Of a stretch of 64,000 nt of DNA, positions 10,085-21,178 are shown in pieces. Position numbers and translations under genes: made by a program. Within the stretch, counting starts at the first letter, position 1, and every line of letters begins with the position of its first letter. The stretch covers positions 1,841,001-1,905,000 of the forward strand of contig NZ_JAJDFY010000001.1 in the NCBI RefSeq assembly GCF_024704365.1, read 5' to 3'. Source of the stretch: Thermomonas sp. S9. GTDB lineage: Bacteria; Pseudomonadota; Gammaproteobacteria; Xanthomonadales; Xanthomonadaceae. The notes under the pieces are model-generated. The model was not told the origin of the DNA, searched no databases, and was given only the letters and a program-made list of their open reading frames with translations.

Positions 10085-10313
10085 GCTGGTGCGTTCTCCG
10101 GGCTGGGCGGCCAAGGCCGCGTGACGAAAGGATCAGAAATCGATGCAGCGGCCGTTCTTTTCCCAATCCCCGTAGCGCGTGGGGTCCGGGCCACCGCGGC
10201 CGCCGGTTTCCGCGGCCTCCATACGGGCGGGAGGCGCGACCGGATCATGCGGGATGGTGGGTGCCGGGCCGGACGCGGCGTGCGCAGACTCCGGCGTGGC
10301 TGGGGATTGGCCT

Positions 10314-11215
10314 ATGATCGACGTATTCACGATTCCGCAAGTCTACGCCCGCAAGCCGATGCACGACAAGCCGCAAGCCGCACCAGTCCGCGAATTCCGC
10401 CTGCCTTCCGCGCGCGTGCTGGCGCTGGCCGGGCGCGACGCGCTGGCATTCGCGCAGGCGCAGTTCATGAACGACCTCACCCTGCTCACCGATGGACAGT
10501 GGCAATGGAACGGCTGGCTGACTGCAAAAGGCCGGGTGATCGCGCTGTTCGCCCTGCTGCGGCTGGACGTGCAGACCCTGTGGCTGCTGCTGCCGGACGC
10601 CGATCCCGCCGCGCTGGCGGACGCGCTGCGGCGCTACGTGTTCCGCAGCAAGGTGGTGCTGTCGATCCCGGACATCCCCGCCGCGGGGTGCTTTGACGCC
10701 CTGGCGCCGGCCGTGGGCAACCGCTTCGCGCGGCTGGACGATGCGCGCATCGCGCTGGACATGGGCGGTGCCAGCGGGGCGCGCACGCTGCTCCTCGGCC
10801 CCTGCGACGCGGCGGAGGATGCGGACGCCCTCGCCCGCTGGGATGCCGCCGACCTCGCCTACGGCCTGCCGCACCTGCCGCCTTCGCAGGCCGAGCAATG
10901 GACGCCGCAGCAGCTGTCGCTGGAACGGCTGCGCGCCTTCAGCGTGCGCAAGGGCTGCTATCCAGGGCAGGAAATCGTGGCGCGCACCCACTTCCTCGGC
11001 CAGGCCAAGCGCGGGCTGGCGCTGCTGGACGGCTCTGCGCCGCTGGCGGTCGGCAGCGAAGTGCGGCAGAACGGACAGCCCATCGGCGTCATCGTTTCCA
11101 GCGCGGGAAGCACGGCTCTGGCGATTCTTCCGCGCGAGCGCACCCCGGCCCGCTGCATACGCAGGAAGGAGAACCGTTGCGGGAACGGCCACTGTCAGAT
11201 GGGCTGGCGCGCTGA
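10314..11215 (+). CDS. ygfZ: YgfZ-type folate-binding protein (frameshifted near 3' end)
   Basis: Tetrahydrofolate-binding protein related to GcvT that supports iron-sulfur cluster enzymes; it lies divergent to the sdh operon, whose SdhB carries three clusters. The family signature KGCYPGQEIVARTHFLGQ is present near residue 218, with AFAQAQFMND at the N-terminus. The frame runs into an atypical Arg-rich tail because one C is missing at 11149-11151; adding it gives TPAPLHTQ followed by an ending SDGLAR and a stop at 11213-11215, the expected terminus. The start may be 10314 (ATG ATC GAC) or 10359; neither has a strong ribosome site. Confidence 0.88.
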
Positions 11216-11359
11216 CGGCGCGGATGAGCGCCTTGTCACAGATCGCGGCGGGCCATCGCGGGCATGGCCGCGATTTCCACCGAGGCACGGTATAACGCTG
11301 CGGATGGAACGCTATCGGTCCCGTCGGGCGACGCCAGCCAATGTCCGCGGGGACGCGGC

Positions 11360-14300
11360 ATGAGTGCAGGCGCGGCCCGACGGATCGTGGCCATCCTCGG
11401 CCTGTATCTGCTCCTGGCTGCATTCGCTCCGATCGCCGCGGCGGCTCCCGCAGCGGACGCGGCCGCCCCGCCCGCGCGGATCCGGGTCGCCGCCGACAAC
11501 AGCTACCCGCCGTACTTCTTCGTCGAGGAGGACGGCTCGGTACAGGGCTATGAAGCCGACCTCTGGCGCCTGTTCGAGCGCCATACCGGCATCCGCGTGG
11601 AGCTTCTACCGATGCCCTGGGAGGACACCCAGCGCGCGGTGCTGGAGGGCCGTGCGGATGTGCTGGACATGCTGTTCCGCACCCCGCAGCGGGAGCAGCG
11701 CTTCGCGTTCTCGGATCCTTATGCCACGGTGCCGGTCGGCATCTACGTCAGCCGCCGCATCCCCGGCGTGCACGACGCGGCCTCGCTCAAGGGCCTGCCG
11801 GTGGGCGTGGAGCGCGGCGATGCCTGCGCCGATCGCCTGCGCCAGCTGGGCGTGCAGCGCCTGCGCGAATACCCCGGCTACCGCGACATGATCCGCGCCG
11901 CCATCGCCGGCGACCTCGGCATCTTCTGCTCCGAGGAATACCCGGCCAATTACTACCTGTACCAATCCGGCCACGGGGAGACGTTCCGGCGCGCCTTTGT
12001 CCTCTACGAGGGCGCCTTCCACCGCGCCGTGCGCAAGGGCGATACCGCGCTGCTGCGCGCGATCGAACAGGGGATGGCGAAGATCACCCCTGCCGAACGC
12101 GTCGCGCTGAAGAAGAAGTGGCTGGCGCCGCCCGACCCGCTGCAACGCTGGCTGCACTGGGCCGGGCTGGGGGTGGTGATCGCGCTGGCGGTGGTGGCGC
12201 TGCTGGCGCTGTGGATCTGGGCGCTGGGCCGCAGCGTGCGCCACCGCACCCGGGAACTGGTGGCCGGGCAGGCCAAGCTGCGCGCGATCTTCAACGCCAG
12301 CCCGGATGCGGTGTGGATGAAGGATCGCGACGGCCTCTACCGCGACTGCAACGAACGCACGCTGCAACTGATGGGCAAGCCGCGGGATGAAGTCGTCGGC
12401 AGGCGCCATGCCGATCTCTACCCGGATATCGACGTGAGACCGGTGGAAGACACCGATGCCCAGGTGCTGCGTGACGGCCAGCGCGTCACCTACACCCTGT
12501 CGGTGCCGGAAGCGGCCGGCGGGCAGCGCCACTTCGAGGTCATCAAGGTCCCGCTGCACGACGCCGACGGCGGGGTTGAAGGCCTGCTGGGTGTGGCCCG
12601 CGACATCACCGACCGGGTGGAGAGCGATGCACGCCTGCGGCTGTGGGCGCAGGCGTTCGAGCGCGCGGCGTTCGGGGTGGCGGTGTTCGATGCCCGCAAC
12701 GCCACCATCCTGATGGCCAACCCCACGTTCGCGCGCGAACGCGGCTACAGCGCCGAGGAAATGGCCGGGATGCCGCTGGACGCGCTGTACCCGCCGGAAC
12801 TGGTGGAGGAGCGCAGGAAGGCGCACGCGGCCATCAACCGCGCCCCGCACTCGCTGGTCGAGACCGAGCACGTCACCCGCGACGGCCGCCGCTTCCCGGT
12901 GCTGCTGGACTGCTCGGTGACCCACGACGCCGCTGGCCAGGCCCAGCACGTGGTGGTGTACGCGCAGGACATCAGCCAGCGCAAGCAGGCCGACAGCGAG
13001 CTGCGGCTGGCCGCAGTGGCGTTCGAGACCCTGGAGGCGATGGTCGTGCTGGATGCCGATGGCGTGATCCAGCGGGTGAATGCCGCCTTCACCATCCTCA
13101 CCGGGTTCGAGGTGGCCGACGTGGTCGGACGCAGCCCGGCGATGCTGCTGAACCATCGCCCCGGGGCGGACGATTTCGAGCGGCTGTGGCCGCAGATCCA
13201 GCGCGAATCGTTCTGGCTGGGCGAGCAGTGGGTGGCGGTCAAGCAGGGCCAGCCGCGGATCGTGCGGCTGGAGGTGTCCGCGGTGCCGGACGAGGCCGGG
13301 CACGTGGCGCATTACGTGTGCGCGATGACCGACCTGACCAGCGAGCGCGAGGCGCTGGCGCGGGCCGAGCACCTGGCCCTGTTCGACCCCCTGACCGACC
13401 TGCCCAACCGCAGCTTCCTGGCCGACCGCCTGCAGCACATGCTGGGAGACCCGGCGCTGACCGCCGGCGCCCTGCTGCTGCTCGACCTCGACCATTTCAA
13501 GCGCGTCAACGACCTGCGCGGGCATTCCACCGGCAACCAGCTGCTGACCTTCATCGCCCAGCGCCTGCGCCACCTGCTGGGCGAGGCCGACGTGCTGGGC
13601 CGTTTCAGCGGCGGCACCTTCGCGATCCTGCTGCCATGCACGTCGGATGCGCCGGAAGCCTGCGACACCTACGTCCCGCAGTTCGCCGAACGCGTGCGCC
13701 AGGCGCTGCGCGAACCGTTCTGGCTGGGCAGCCCGGTGCCGATCGCGGTCACGGTCAGCATCGGCTGGACCGAGCTGCACCCGGGCACCGGCCACGCCGA
13801 CACCGCGATCAAGGAAGCCGAGCTGGCGATGTACGCGGCCAAGGCGGCCGGGCGCGACCGCGTCACCCGCTTCGATCCGGCGATGGTGCAGAAACTGGAG
13901 CGCCAGGAAGCGCTGGCCAACGACCTGCTGCGCGCGGTCGGCGGCGACATCGGCGGGCTCGACCTGCACTACCACCTGCAGATCGACCGCGACGGCCGCG
14001 CGGTCGGCGCCGAGGCGCTGCTGCGCTTCACCCAGCCGGACGGCACCCGGGTCGGCCCGGACACCTTCATCCCGCTGGCCGAGGAAAACGGGCTGATCCT
14101 GCCGCTGGGCGACTGGGTGCTGCAACGCGCCTGCCAGCGGCTCGCGGCCTGGGCCACCCAGCCGCACACGCGCGGGCTGGCGCTGGCGATCAACGTCAGC
14201 GCGCGCCAGTTCGTGCAGCCGGGGTTCGTGGAGGACGTGGAACGCGCGCTCGCCCGCAGCGGCGCCGACCCGTCGCTGCTCAAGCTGGAGATCACCGAAT

Positions 14301-14687
14301 CCACCCTGCTCGGCGACCTCGGAGGGAGTGGCCGCCAAGCTGGCCCGGCTGCGCGCGCTGGGCATCCATATCTCGCTGGACGATTTCGGCACCGGCTATT
14401 CCTCGCTGGCCTACCTGTCACGGCTGCCGCTGGACCAGCTCAAGATCGACCGCACCTTCGTCAGTCGCCTGCCCGAGGACGGCAACGACGCCACGGTGGC
14501 GCAGACCATCATCGGCATGGCCCGCGGGCTGTCGCTGGAGGTGATCGCCGAGGGCGTGGAGACCGCGGCCCAGCGCGACTTCCTGGTCGCGCACGGATGC
14601 GACGGCTTCCAGGGCTACCTGTTCGCGCGGCCGCTGCCGCTGGCCGACTTCGAACGCCTGCTGCAGGAGCATTACGCCCCGCACTGA
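11360..14687 (+). CDS. Membrane c-di-GMP protein: SBP3 sensor, 3 PAS, degenerate GGDEF, EAL (frameshifted)
   Basis: About 1,108 residues when repaired. In order: signal peptide, periplasmic solute-binding family-3 domain (about 40-262), one transmembrane helix (about 265-292), three PAS domains (about 305-670), a GGDEF domain (about 675-845) and an EAL domain (about 855-1105). The diguanylate cyclase site is degenerate (SGGTF near 750), so it is probably not a cyclase. The EAL domain keeps EALLR, NVSARQF, EITES, DDFGTGYSS, LKIDR and EGVET, so it should hydrolyse c-di-GMP, perhaps in response to a periplasmic amino-acid-like ligand. One extra G near 14321-14322 breaks the frame; removing it gives GDLEGVAAKLARLRALG. 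Start MSAGAARRI follows a TATAAC box at 11291-11296. Confidence 0.9.
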
Positions 14688-14760
14688 GCGCGCCGACGCC
14701 GCCGCGAGCGGCTATCGTTGGCGGGGCAATCGTCGGCGGGCCGCTGCGCCCGGGGGAAGC

Positions 14761-16369
14761 ATGGCATCGCTGCAGGCGGACGTGGTGGTGGTGGGCGGCG
14801 GACTGGCCGGGATCGTGACCGCGCTGGAAGCGCTGCGCGCCGGGCAGCGGGTGGTGCTGCTGGACCGCGACACGCCACGGCGCTTCGGCGGGCTGGCGCG
14901 CTGGGCGTTCGGCGGGATGGCGCTGGTGGACACGCCGCTGCAGCGCCGGCGCCGGATCCAGGATTCCCCCGAACGCGCGTTCGCCGACTGGATGCGCTTC
15001 GGCGAGCTCGATCCGCAGGACCGGCACGCCGTGGCCTGGGCCCGGCACTACGTCGAACGCTCATGCCCCGACGTGCACGACTGGCTGCGCGCGCACGGCC
15101 TTGGGTTCATGCCGGCGGTGAACTGGGTGGAACGCGGGCGTGCCGGCGAGGGCAACTCGGTGCCGCGCTACCACATCGTCTGGGGCACCGCGCACGCGCT
15201 CGCCCTGCGCATGATCGCCGCACTGCGCGAGGCCGGCAGTGGGGGCCGGCTGGTGCTGCTGCACCGCCACCGCGTGCTGGCGCTGGAGCAGGCCGGCGGG
15301 CGCATGGCCGGGGTGCGGGCGGTGGACGAGGCCAGCGGCGCGGCGGTGCAGGTCGCGGGCGCGGCGGTGGTGATCGCCAGCGGCGGACTCAACGGCGACC
15401 CAGCCGAGCTGCGCCGCAACTGGCCGCCGGATCGGCCGCTGCCGGCGCACTTCCTCAACGGCGCGCATCCGTTCGCGGATGGCGCCCTGCAGCACGCCGC
15501 GGCCGCGCTGGGCGCACGCATCGTGCGCGCCGGCGAGATGTGGAACTACGCCGCCGGCATCCCGCATCCATTCCCGCACTTTCCCGGCCACGGGCTGTCG
15601 CTGATCCCGTGCAAGTCGGCGCTGTGGCTGGACGCCAGCGGCCGCCGGATCGGCCCGGAGCCGCTGGTGACCGGGTTCGATACCCACTGAGCTGTGCCAG
15701 CAGGTCGCTGCGCAGGCAGAGCCGTGGACCTGGCACCTGCTCAACCGCCGCATTGCGCTCAAGGAGTTCGCGATCTCCGGCGCCGAGCACAATCCGCGCA
15801 TCCGCGACCGCCAGTTCCTGCGCTTCCTGCTGGACACCCTGCTGGGCAATCACCGCCTGGTGCAGCAGATGCAGCGCGAGAGCGCGCATTTCCTGGTGGC
15901 CGACACCCTGCCAGCGCTGGCGGAGAAAATGAACGCGCTGACCTGCTCGCACGACATCGACCCGGCGGTGCTGCAGACCAGCGTCGATGCCTTCGACGCC
16001 CACTTCGCGCCGGGAAGGGATCCGGCGGCCGACCTGCAGGTGCAGCGCATCCTGCATGCCCGCCAGTGGGGGCCGGACCGCCTGCGCACCTGCGTGCCTG
16101 CCCCGCTGCAGCAGCGCGGTGCCGGGCCGTTCATCGCCATCCACACCCAGCTGATCACCCGCAAGAGCCTGGGCGGGCTGCGCACCGACCTGCACAGCCG
16201 GGTGCTGGATGCCACCGATGCGCCGATCCCCGGCCTGTACTGCGTGGGCGAGGCCGCCGGCTTCGGCGGCGGCGGCGCCTGCGGCAAGCGCTCGCTGGAA
16301 GGCACCTTCCTGCCGGGCTGCATCCTCACCGCGCGCGCCGCGGCCCGCGCCATCGCCAGCGGATACTGA
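14761..16369 (+). CDS. FAD-binding dehydrogenase, COG3573 family (frameshifted)
   Basis: Flavoprotein of the fumarate-reductase/ketosteroid-dehydrogenase fold; its substrate is unknown. The N-terminal half has the FAD-binding VVVGGGLAGIVTALEA, then LARWAFGGMALVD and GNSVPRYHIVWGT. The C-terminal half has FAISGAEHNP, LITRKSLGGL and the FAD-contacting end GLYCVGEAAGFGGGGACGKRSLEG. A stop at 15688-15690 splits it after GFDTH; dropping one base there continues as ELCQQVAAQAEPWTWHLLN, matching the family, so I treat it as one gene. The next gene starts 28 bases downstream in the same direction, suggesting a two-gene operon. Confidence 0.85.
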
Positions 16370-16397
16370 CACCGGACACAGACATGAGGCTCCCCGC

Positions 16398-18056
16398 ATG
16401 AACGGCGCCCGCGCCCTGATCAAGACCCTGGCCGATGCCGGCATCGAGGTCTGCTTCACCAATCCCGGCACCAGCGAGATGCACTTCGTGGCTGCGCTGG
16501 ATGCCGAGCCGCGCCTGCGCGCCGTGCTCACCCTGTTCGAGGGCGTGGCCACCGGCGCCGCCGACGGCTATGCGCGGATGGCCGGCAAGCCTGCCGCCAC
16601 GTTGCTGCATCTGGGCTGCGGCCTCGGCAACGGCCTCGCCAACCTGCACAACGCGCGCAAGGGCAAGGTGCCGGTGCTCAACATCGTCGGCGACCATGCC
16701 ACCTTCCACGTCCCGTTCGATGCCCAGCTGCAGTCCGACATCGAGACCGTCGCGCGCAACGTCTCGCCCGGTTTCGTGCGCACCAGCGGCAGCACCGCGG
16801 CGCTGTGCCAGGATGCGGTGGAGGCGATCGCCGCCGCGCGCGGCCTGCCCGGCCAGGTGGCGACCCTGATCCTGCCGGCCGACGTGTCCTGGGGCGAAGG
16901 CGGCACGCCCTGCCCACCGCCGCCGCCGCCCGCGCCGCAAGTGGCGGACGATGCCACCATCGACGCGATCGCCCACGCCATCCGCAGCGGCGGCAAGGCC
17001 GCGCTCCTGCTCGGCGGCCAGGCCCTGCGCGAACCGGCGCTGCTGGCGGCCGCAAAGATCGCCGCGCACTGCGGCATCAAGCTCTTCTGCGAGGTGTTCC
17101 CGACCCGGCTGGAACGCGGCGCCGGGCTGCCCGCACCCGAGCGCATCGCCTACCTGGCGGAACTGGCCAGCGTGCAGCTGGCCGGTATCGACCATCTGGT
17201 ACTGGTGGATGCCAAGGCGCCGGTGTCGTTCTTCGCCTATCCCGGCAAGTCCAGCGACCTGGTGCCCGCCGACTGCACCGTGCACGTGCTGGCGAGTCCG
17301 GCGCAGGATGCCGCCGCAAGCCTGGACAGGCTCGCCGCCGCGCTGGGCGCAACGCAGGCCACGCCGGCGCTGCCGCCGCCCATGCGCCCCGCGCGGCCGC
17401 GCGGCCGCCTGACCGCGACCAAGGTGTGCAAGGCCGTCGGCCATCTGCTGCCGGAGCGCGCCATCCTGATCGACGAGGCCATCACCTCCGGCCTGCTGCT
17501 GGGCGCGATGACCGCCGGCGCCCCGCGCCACGACCTGCTGACCCTCACCGGTGGCGCGATCGGCCAGGCGCTGCCGAACGCGGTCGGCGCGGCCATCGCC
17601 TGCCCCGACCGCCCGGTGCTGGCGCTGGTCGGCGACGGCAGCGCGATGTACACCTGCCAGGCGCTGTGGACGATGGCGCGCGAGCGCCTGAACGTCACCG
17701 CGATCGTCTTCAACAACGCCAGCTATTCGGTGCTGAACGTGGAACTGGAACGGGTCGGCGCCGATGCCGCGCCCGGCCCCAAGGCGCGCGCGCAGCTCGA
17801 CCTGCACGACCCGGTGCTGGACTTCTGCCGGCTGGCGCAGGGCATGGGCGTGCACGCCGCCCGCGCCGACACCGCCGAGGCGTTCTGCAAGGCCCTGAAA
17901 TACGCGCTGGCGAATCCCGGCCCGCACCTGATCGAAGCCGTGGTGCCGGAGGCACTCGGCGGCGCCAGGCGCCGGCTGCTGCCGTGGCTGCTGCGCGCCC
18001 TGCCCAGCCTGCCGCCCGCGCTGCGACGGGCCCTGAAGCGCAAGATCGCGCCTTGA
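16398..18056 (+). CDS. Thiamine-diphosphate enzyme, acetolactate-synthase large-subunit-like
   Basis: 552-residue ThDP enzyme of the IlvB/benzoylformate-decarboxylase superfamily. The N-terminal domain has CFTNPGTSEMHF and the catalytic Glu of LFEGVATGAADGYARM (near residue 47). The C-terminal domain has the ThDP/Mg motif GDGSAMYTCQALW ending in VFNNASYS (near 412-440). The middle domain is shorter than in true acetolactate synthase and I see no regulatory-subunit gene nearby, so valine/isoleucine synthesis is unlikely; a 2-oxoacid decarboxylase or lyase is possible. The ATG at 16398 gives the family N-terminus MNGARALIKTL. It follows the FAD dehydrogenase by 28 bases. Confidence 0.85.
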   Translation: MNGARALIKTLADAGIEVCFTNPGTSEMHFVAALDAEPRLRAVLTLFEGVATGAADGYARMAGKPAATLLHLGCGLGNGLANLHNARKGKVPVLNIVGDHATFHVPFDAQLQSDIETVARNVSPGFVRTSGSTAALCQDAVEAIAAARGLPGQVATLILPADVSWGEGGTPCPPPPPPAPQVADDATIDAIAHAIRSGGKAALLLGGQALREPALLAAAKIAAHCGIKLFCEVFPTRLERGAGLPAPERIAYLAELASVQLAGIDHLVLVDAKAPVSFFAYPGKSSDLVPADCTVHVLASPAQDAAASLDRLAAALGATQATPALPPPMRPARPRGRLTATKVCKAVGHLLPERAILIDEAITSGLLLGAMTAGAPRHDLLTLTGGAIGQALPNAVGAAIACPDRPVLALVGDGSAMYTCQALWTMARERLNVTAIVFNNASYSVLNVELERVGADAAPGPKARAQLDLHDPVLDFCRLAQGMGVHAARADTAEAFCKALKYALANPGPHLIEAVVPEALGGARRRLLPWLLRALPSLPPALRRALKRKIAP

Positions 18057-18404
18057 ACGGCGAGCGGCGCGTGATGCGCCTGAGATTCCCGTTCGTGAGG
18101 CGCCGGCATCTCGCATTCACGGGGCATGTGCCCCCGTTCGTAACCAGCCCGAGGCTCCCGTTCGTGGTGAGCCTGTCGAACCATGAACGGGAGCCGGCAC
18201 CCGCCAGACATCCCCCGCAACGCCGCGGCGTGCGCGTCCTGATGCCTGCATCGCCCGAACCACCCGGAATCAGGCCCGCAGTCCGTAGGACTGCGCATAA
18301 CGACAAAAAGCGCGGCACATCCCTGTGCCGCTGGTGATGCCGCGTCCTGCGCCACCACCTCAACCCCGCAGGGAAAGCACTCACCCCAACCGTCCAGGCT
18401 GGGG
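18057..18404. repeat. Intergenic hairpin- and REP-rich region
   Basis: Gene-free stretch between the convergent ThDP gene and hutD. Three copies of CCCGTTCGT occur at about 18090, 18134 and 18158. The third forms the clear palindrome listed separately. Further hairpins are an 8-base stem with GTA loop at 18277-18295 (CGCAGTCC/GGACTGCG), an 8-base stem at 18312-18331 (GCGGCACA/TGTGCCGC), and a 6-base stem at 18383-18404 (ACCCCA/TGGGGT) just past the hutD stop. Together they probably terminate both operons and include dispersed repetitive units. Confidence 0.7.
18153..18195. repeat. REP-like palindromic repeat
   Basis: Inverted repeat with 16-base arms (GGCTCCCGTTCGTGGT and ACCATGAACGGGAGCC, one G/T-type mismatch) around the centre GAGCCTGTCGA. 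The unit with core GTGGTGAGCCTGTCGAACCA is a familiar intergenic REP-like palindrome in Xanthomonadaceae and some other proteobacteria. No transposase gene is nearby. Confidence 0.75.
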
Positions 18405-19048
18405 TCAGTCCTCGCCGAGCCGGGTCATCCTCGCCAGCAAGGCCGCCCCGTGGCCTTCCAGGGACAGCCGGGTTGGCAGTTCCCTGCCTTCCAGCAGCAC
18501 GCTGTCGCCCGCCGCCAGCGCGCCGGCCGTACCGTCGCCGGCCACCTGCGCAGCCCCTCCAGCAGGTGCAGCAGCCAGGTTTCGCGCGTGCTGGCGAACA
18601 GCACCATCGCGCCGGCCAGCGGTCGATGCCAGAGCTGGACATCGACCTGCCCGCGCTTCCAGATCAGGCCGAAATCCCGGCACGGACCGCCCAGCAATTC
18701 GGCACGCACGGGCCGATCCCCGGAAAACCGCAGCATCCCGTGCGGTGGGCGCAGTTCCTGGGTGCGGCCATCCTCGAAATGCATGCGCAGGCCATCGCCC
18801 TGCAGCAGGACCAGCAGCCGCTCCATCCCCGGGAACCCGGAGAATGGGGCGTCCTGGTCGATCTCCGCCAGCGACAGCCGCCAGTCCCAATCCTCACGTT
18901 CCGGCATCCGCAGCACTTCCGAGGTCCAGCCGGCCCCGTTTTTCCAGCGCATGCGGCGGTAATCGGTCGCGCGCAGGATGCGCACGCCGCACGGCGGGGC
19001 GTCCTGCCCCGTCGTCACGGCACCGCCGCAGGCGCAATCGGCACTCAC
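18405..19048 (-). CDS. hutD: HutD family protein (frameshifted)
   Basis: HutD (DUF886) is a cupin-like protein often encoded with histidine-utilisation genes; its biochemical role is uncertain. The first 140 residues show the family start WKNGAGWTSEV, then WRLSLAEIDQDAPFSGFPGMER and the later PCRDFGLI. A G (C on the + strand) is missing in the run at 18553-18556; restoring it gives LLEGAAQVAGDGTAGA and an intact end to the stop at 18405. The GTG start at 19048 overlaps the stop of the upstream comEA-like gene. No hut genes are seen in this window, so its link to histidine use here is unsupported. Confidence 0.82.
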
Positions 19049-19404
19049 CGCCGCACCACCTGCGCCGGCCTGGCCGCGGGGTTGGCCGCCGGCTTGGCGC
19101 TGGCCCGCTGGGCCGCCGGCGCCAGCGGACGCGCGCCGCCGACCGAAATCCGGTCGCGATTCTTTTCGACCGTCTTCAGCCCGATGCCCTTGACCAGCGC
19201 CAGCTGCTCGGGGCTGCGGAAGGCGCCGTTGGCCTTGCGGTAATCGACGATCGCCTGGGCCTTGGCGGGGCCGATGTTGACCAGCACCCGTTCCAGGGTG
19301 GCGGCGTCGGCGGTATTGATGTTGACGGTCTCGCTGGCGAGCGCGCTACCGGCCAGCGCGAAGAACAGGACCAGCGAGGACAGCAGGGTGGACAGTGATT
19401 TCAT
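19045..19404 (-). CDS. ComEA-like helix-hairpin-helix protein
   Basis: 119-residue secreted or periplasmic protein with a signal peptide (MKSLSTLLSSLVLFFALAGS, cleavage near ALA-SE) and a double helix-hairpin-helix domain: VNINTADAATLERVLVNIG then VKGIGLKTVEKNRDRI. This matches the C-terminal DNA-binding part of ComEA, used in natural transformation. A Pro/Ala-rich tail follows. The start at 19404 is backed by AGGAG eight bases upstream; the reading frame stays open far upstream but that part has no family match. Its stop overlaps the hutD start. Confidence 0.88.
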   Translation of the reverse strand: MKSLSTLLSSLVLFFALAGSALASETVNINTADAATLERVLVNIGPAKAQAIVDYRKANGAFRSPEQLALVKGIGLKTVEKNRDRISVGGARPLAPAAQRASAKPAANPAARPAQVVRR

Positions 19405-19638
19405 GACGGTACTCCTGAGTGGATGAGTGGGCTTCCTTGCCGGAGCGCTTGCCGCGTTCCGGTGTGCGCAGATTGCGCCGCGGGACAGGGGCGAGCCTAT
19501 CGGGCGGCATCCCGGCGCGCGTCGGAGGTTTTCCGGACTTCGATGTAGGAAAAATCTGATCCACAACCGCCGCTCACGCCGGCTTGCGCCCCCGGGGCGT
19601 ACAATCCGGGCATTGCCTTCATTGCCACTGGAATCCCC

Positions 19639-21145
19639 ATGCAGACCCCCGCTTCGATGCCAACGGCGCACGTGAGTTCATCGCCCGCAAATGGGATGCC
19701 GAAATCGTCCCGCAGCTGGTCGAATACATCCGCATCCCCAACAAATCGCCGATGTTCGACGCCGATTGGGTGAAGAACGGCCATATGGACCGCGCCGTGG
19801 CGCTGCTGGAGAGCTGGGCGCGGGCGCAGGCGATCCCGGGAATGCAGGTCGAGGTGGTGCGCCTGGAAGGCCGTACCCCGCTGATCTTCATCGACATCCC
19901 GGCCGCCAACGGCGGGCGCAATGATGATTGCGTGCTGCTCTACGGCCACCTCGACAAGCAGCCGGAAATGACCGGCTGGGATGCCGGCAAGGGCCCGTGG
20001 ATCCCGGTGCTGGAAGGCGACCGCCTGTACGGCCGCGGCGGTGCCGACGATGGCTATGCGATCTACGGTTCGCTGACCGCGATCATGGCGCTGCAGGCGC
20101 AGGGCGCGGCGCACGCGCGCTGTGTGGTGCTGATCGAGGCCTGCGAGGAATCCGGCAGCTACGACCTGCCCTATTACGTGGATCACCTGGCCGACCGCAT
20201 CGGCAGGCCCTCGCTGGTGGTCTGCCTGGATTCCGGCTGCGGCAACTACGAGCAACTGTGGTGCACCACCTCGCTGCGCGGGCTGGCCGGCGGCAACCTC
20301 ACCGTGAAGGTGCTGTCGGAAGGCGTGCACTCCGGTGATGCCTCCGGGATCGTGCCCTCCAGCTTCCGCATCATCCGCGACCTGCTGTCGCGGATCGAGG
20401 ACGAGGACACCGGCCGCATCCTGCTCGACGGCCTGCACGTGGAGATTCCAGCCGAGCGCCGCGCACAGGCGCAGAAGGTCGCCGAGGTGCTGGGCAGCGC
20501 GGTGTACGACAAGTTCCCGCTGCTGTCCGGCATGGTGCCGATGAGCGACGATTTGACCGAGCTGGTGCTCAACCGCACCTGGCGCCCGGCGCTGTCGATC
20601 ACCGGCGTGGACGGGATCCCGCCGCTGGACTCCGCGGGCAACGTGCTGCGCCCCTGCACCGCGCTCAAGCTCAGCCTGCGCCTGCCGCCCACGCTCGACG
20701 GCAGGCGCGCCGGCGAGCTGCTGCAGGAGGCGCTGCTGCGCGACCCGCCCTACGGCGCGCACGTCAGCCTGACCCTGGAGAAGGCCAGCAGCGGCTGGAA
20801 TGCCCCCCGATGGCGCCGTGGCTGGAGCAGGCGATCGAGCAGGCCAGCCAGGACTTCTTCGGCAAGCCGGCGATGTACATGGGCGAAGGCGGCACCATCC
20901 CGTTCATGGGCATGCTCGGCGAGAAGTTCCCGGGCGCGCAGTTCATGATCACCGGCGTGCTGGGCCCGCATTCCAACGCGCATGGCCCGAACGAGTTCCT
21001 GCACATCCCGATGGGCAAGGCGGTCACCGCCTGCGTGGCGCGGGTGGTCTGCGAGCATCACGCCGCCAGCCTGCGCGGCGAGACCATCGGTGTGGCGGCC
21101 GCCGCCGGCAATGCCTACGCCGGCACCCGCCGCGCCTGCTGCTGA
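19639..21145 (+). CDS. M20 family metallopeptidase / dipeptidase (two frameshifts)
   Basis: Zinc-dependent M20 peptidase resembling carnosinase-type dipeptidases. Metal and catalytic motifs are YGHLDKQPE (His near 101), GGADDGYA, the general base in EACEESGS, the Asp in CLDSGCG, and a C-terminal GPHSNAHGPNEF. Two single-C losses break it: in the C run 19646-19650, where adding one C gives MQTPRFDANGAREF, and at 20803-20808, where it gives GWNAPPMAPWLEQ. Both repairs yield one chain of about 502 residues. A TACAAT box at 19600-19605 precedes it. Confidence 0.87.
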
Positions 21146-21178
21146 CTCCGACACGCCGCGCCCGCCGCGGCATCCTTC

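Noticed and set aside
18325-19398. 357-codon + strand frame over hutD and the comEA-like gene
   Set aside because: Arg/Pro/Ser-rich shadow with no domain, while the opposite strand encodes recognisable families.
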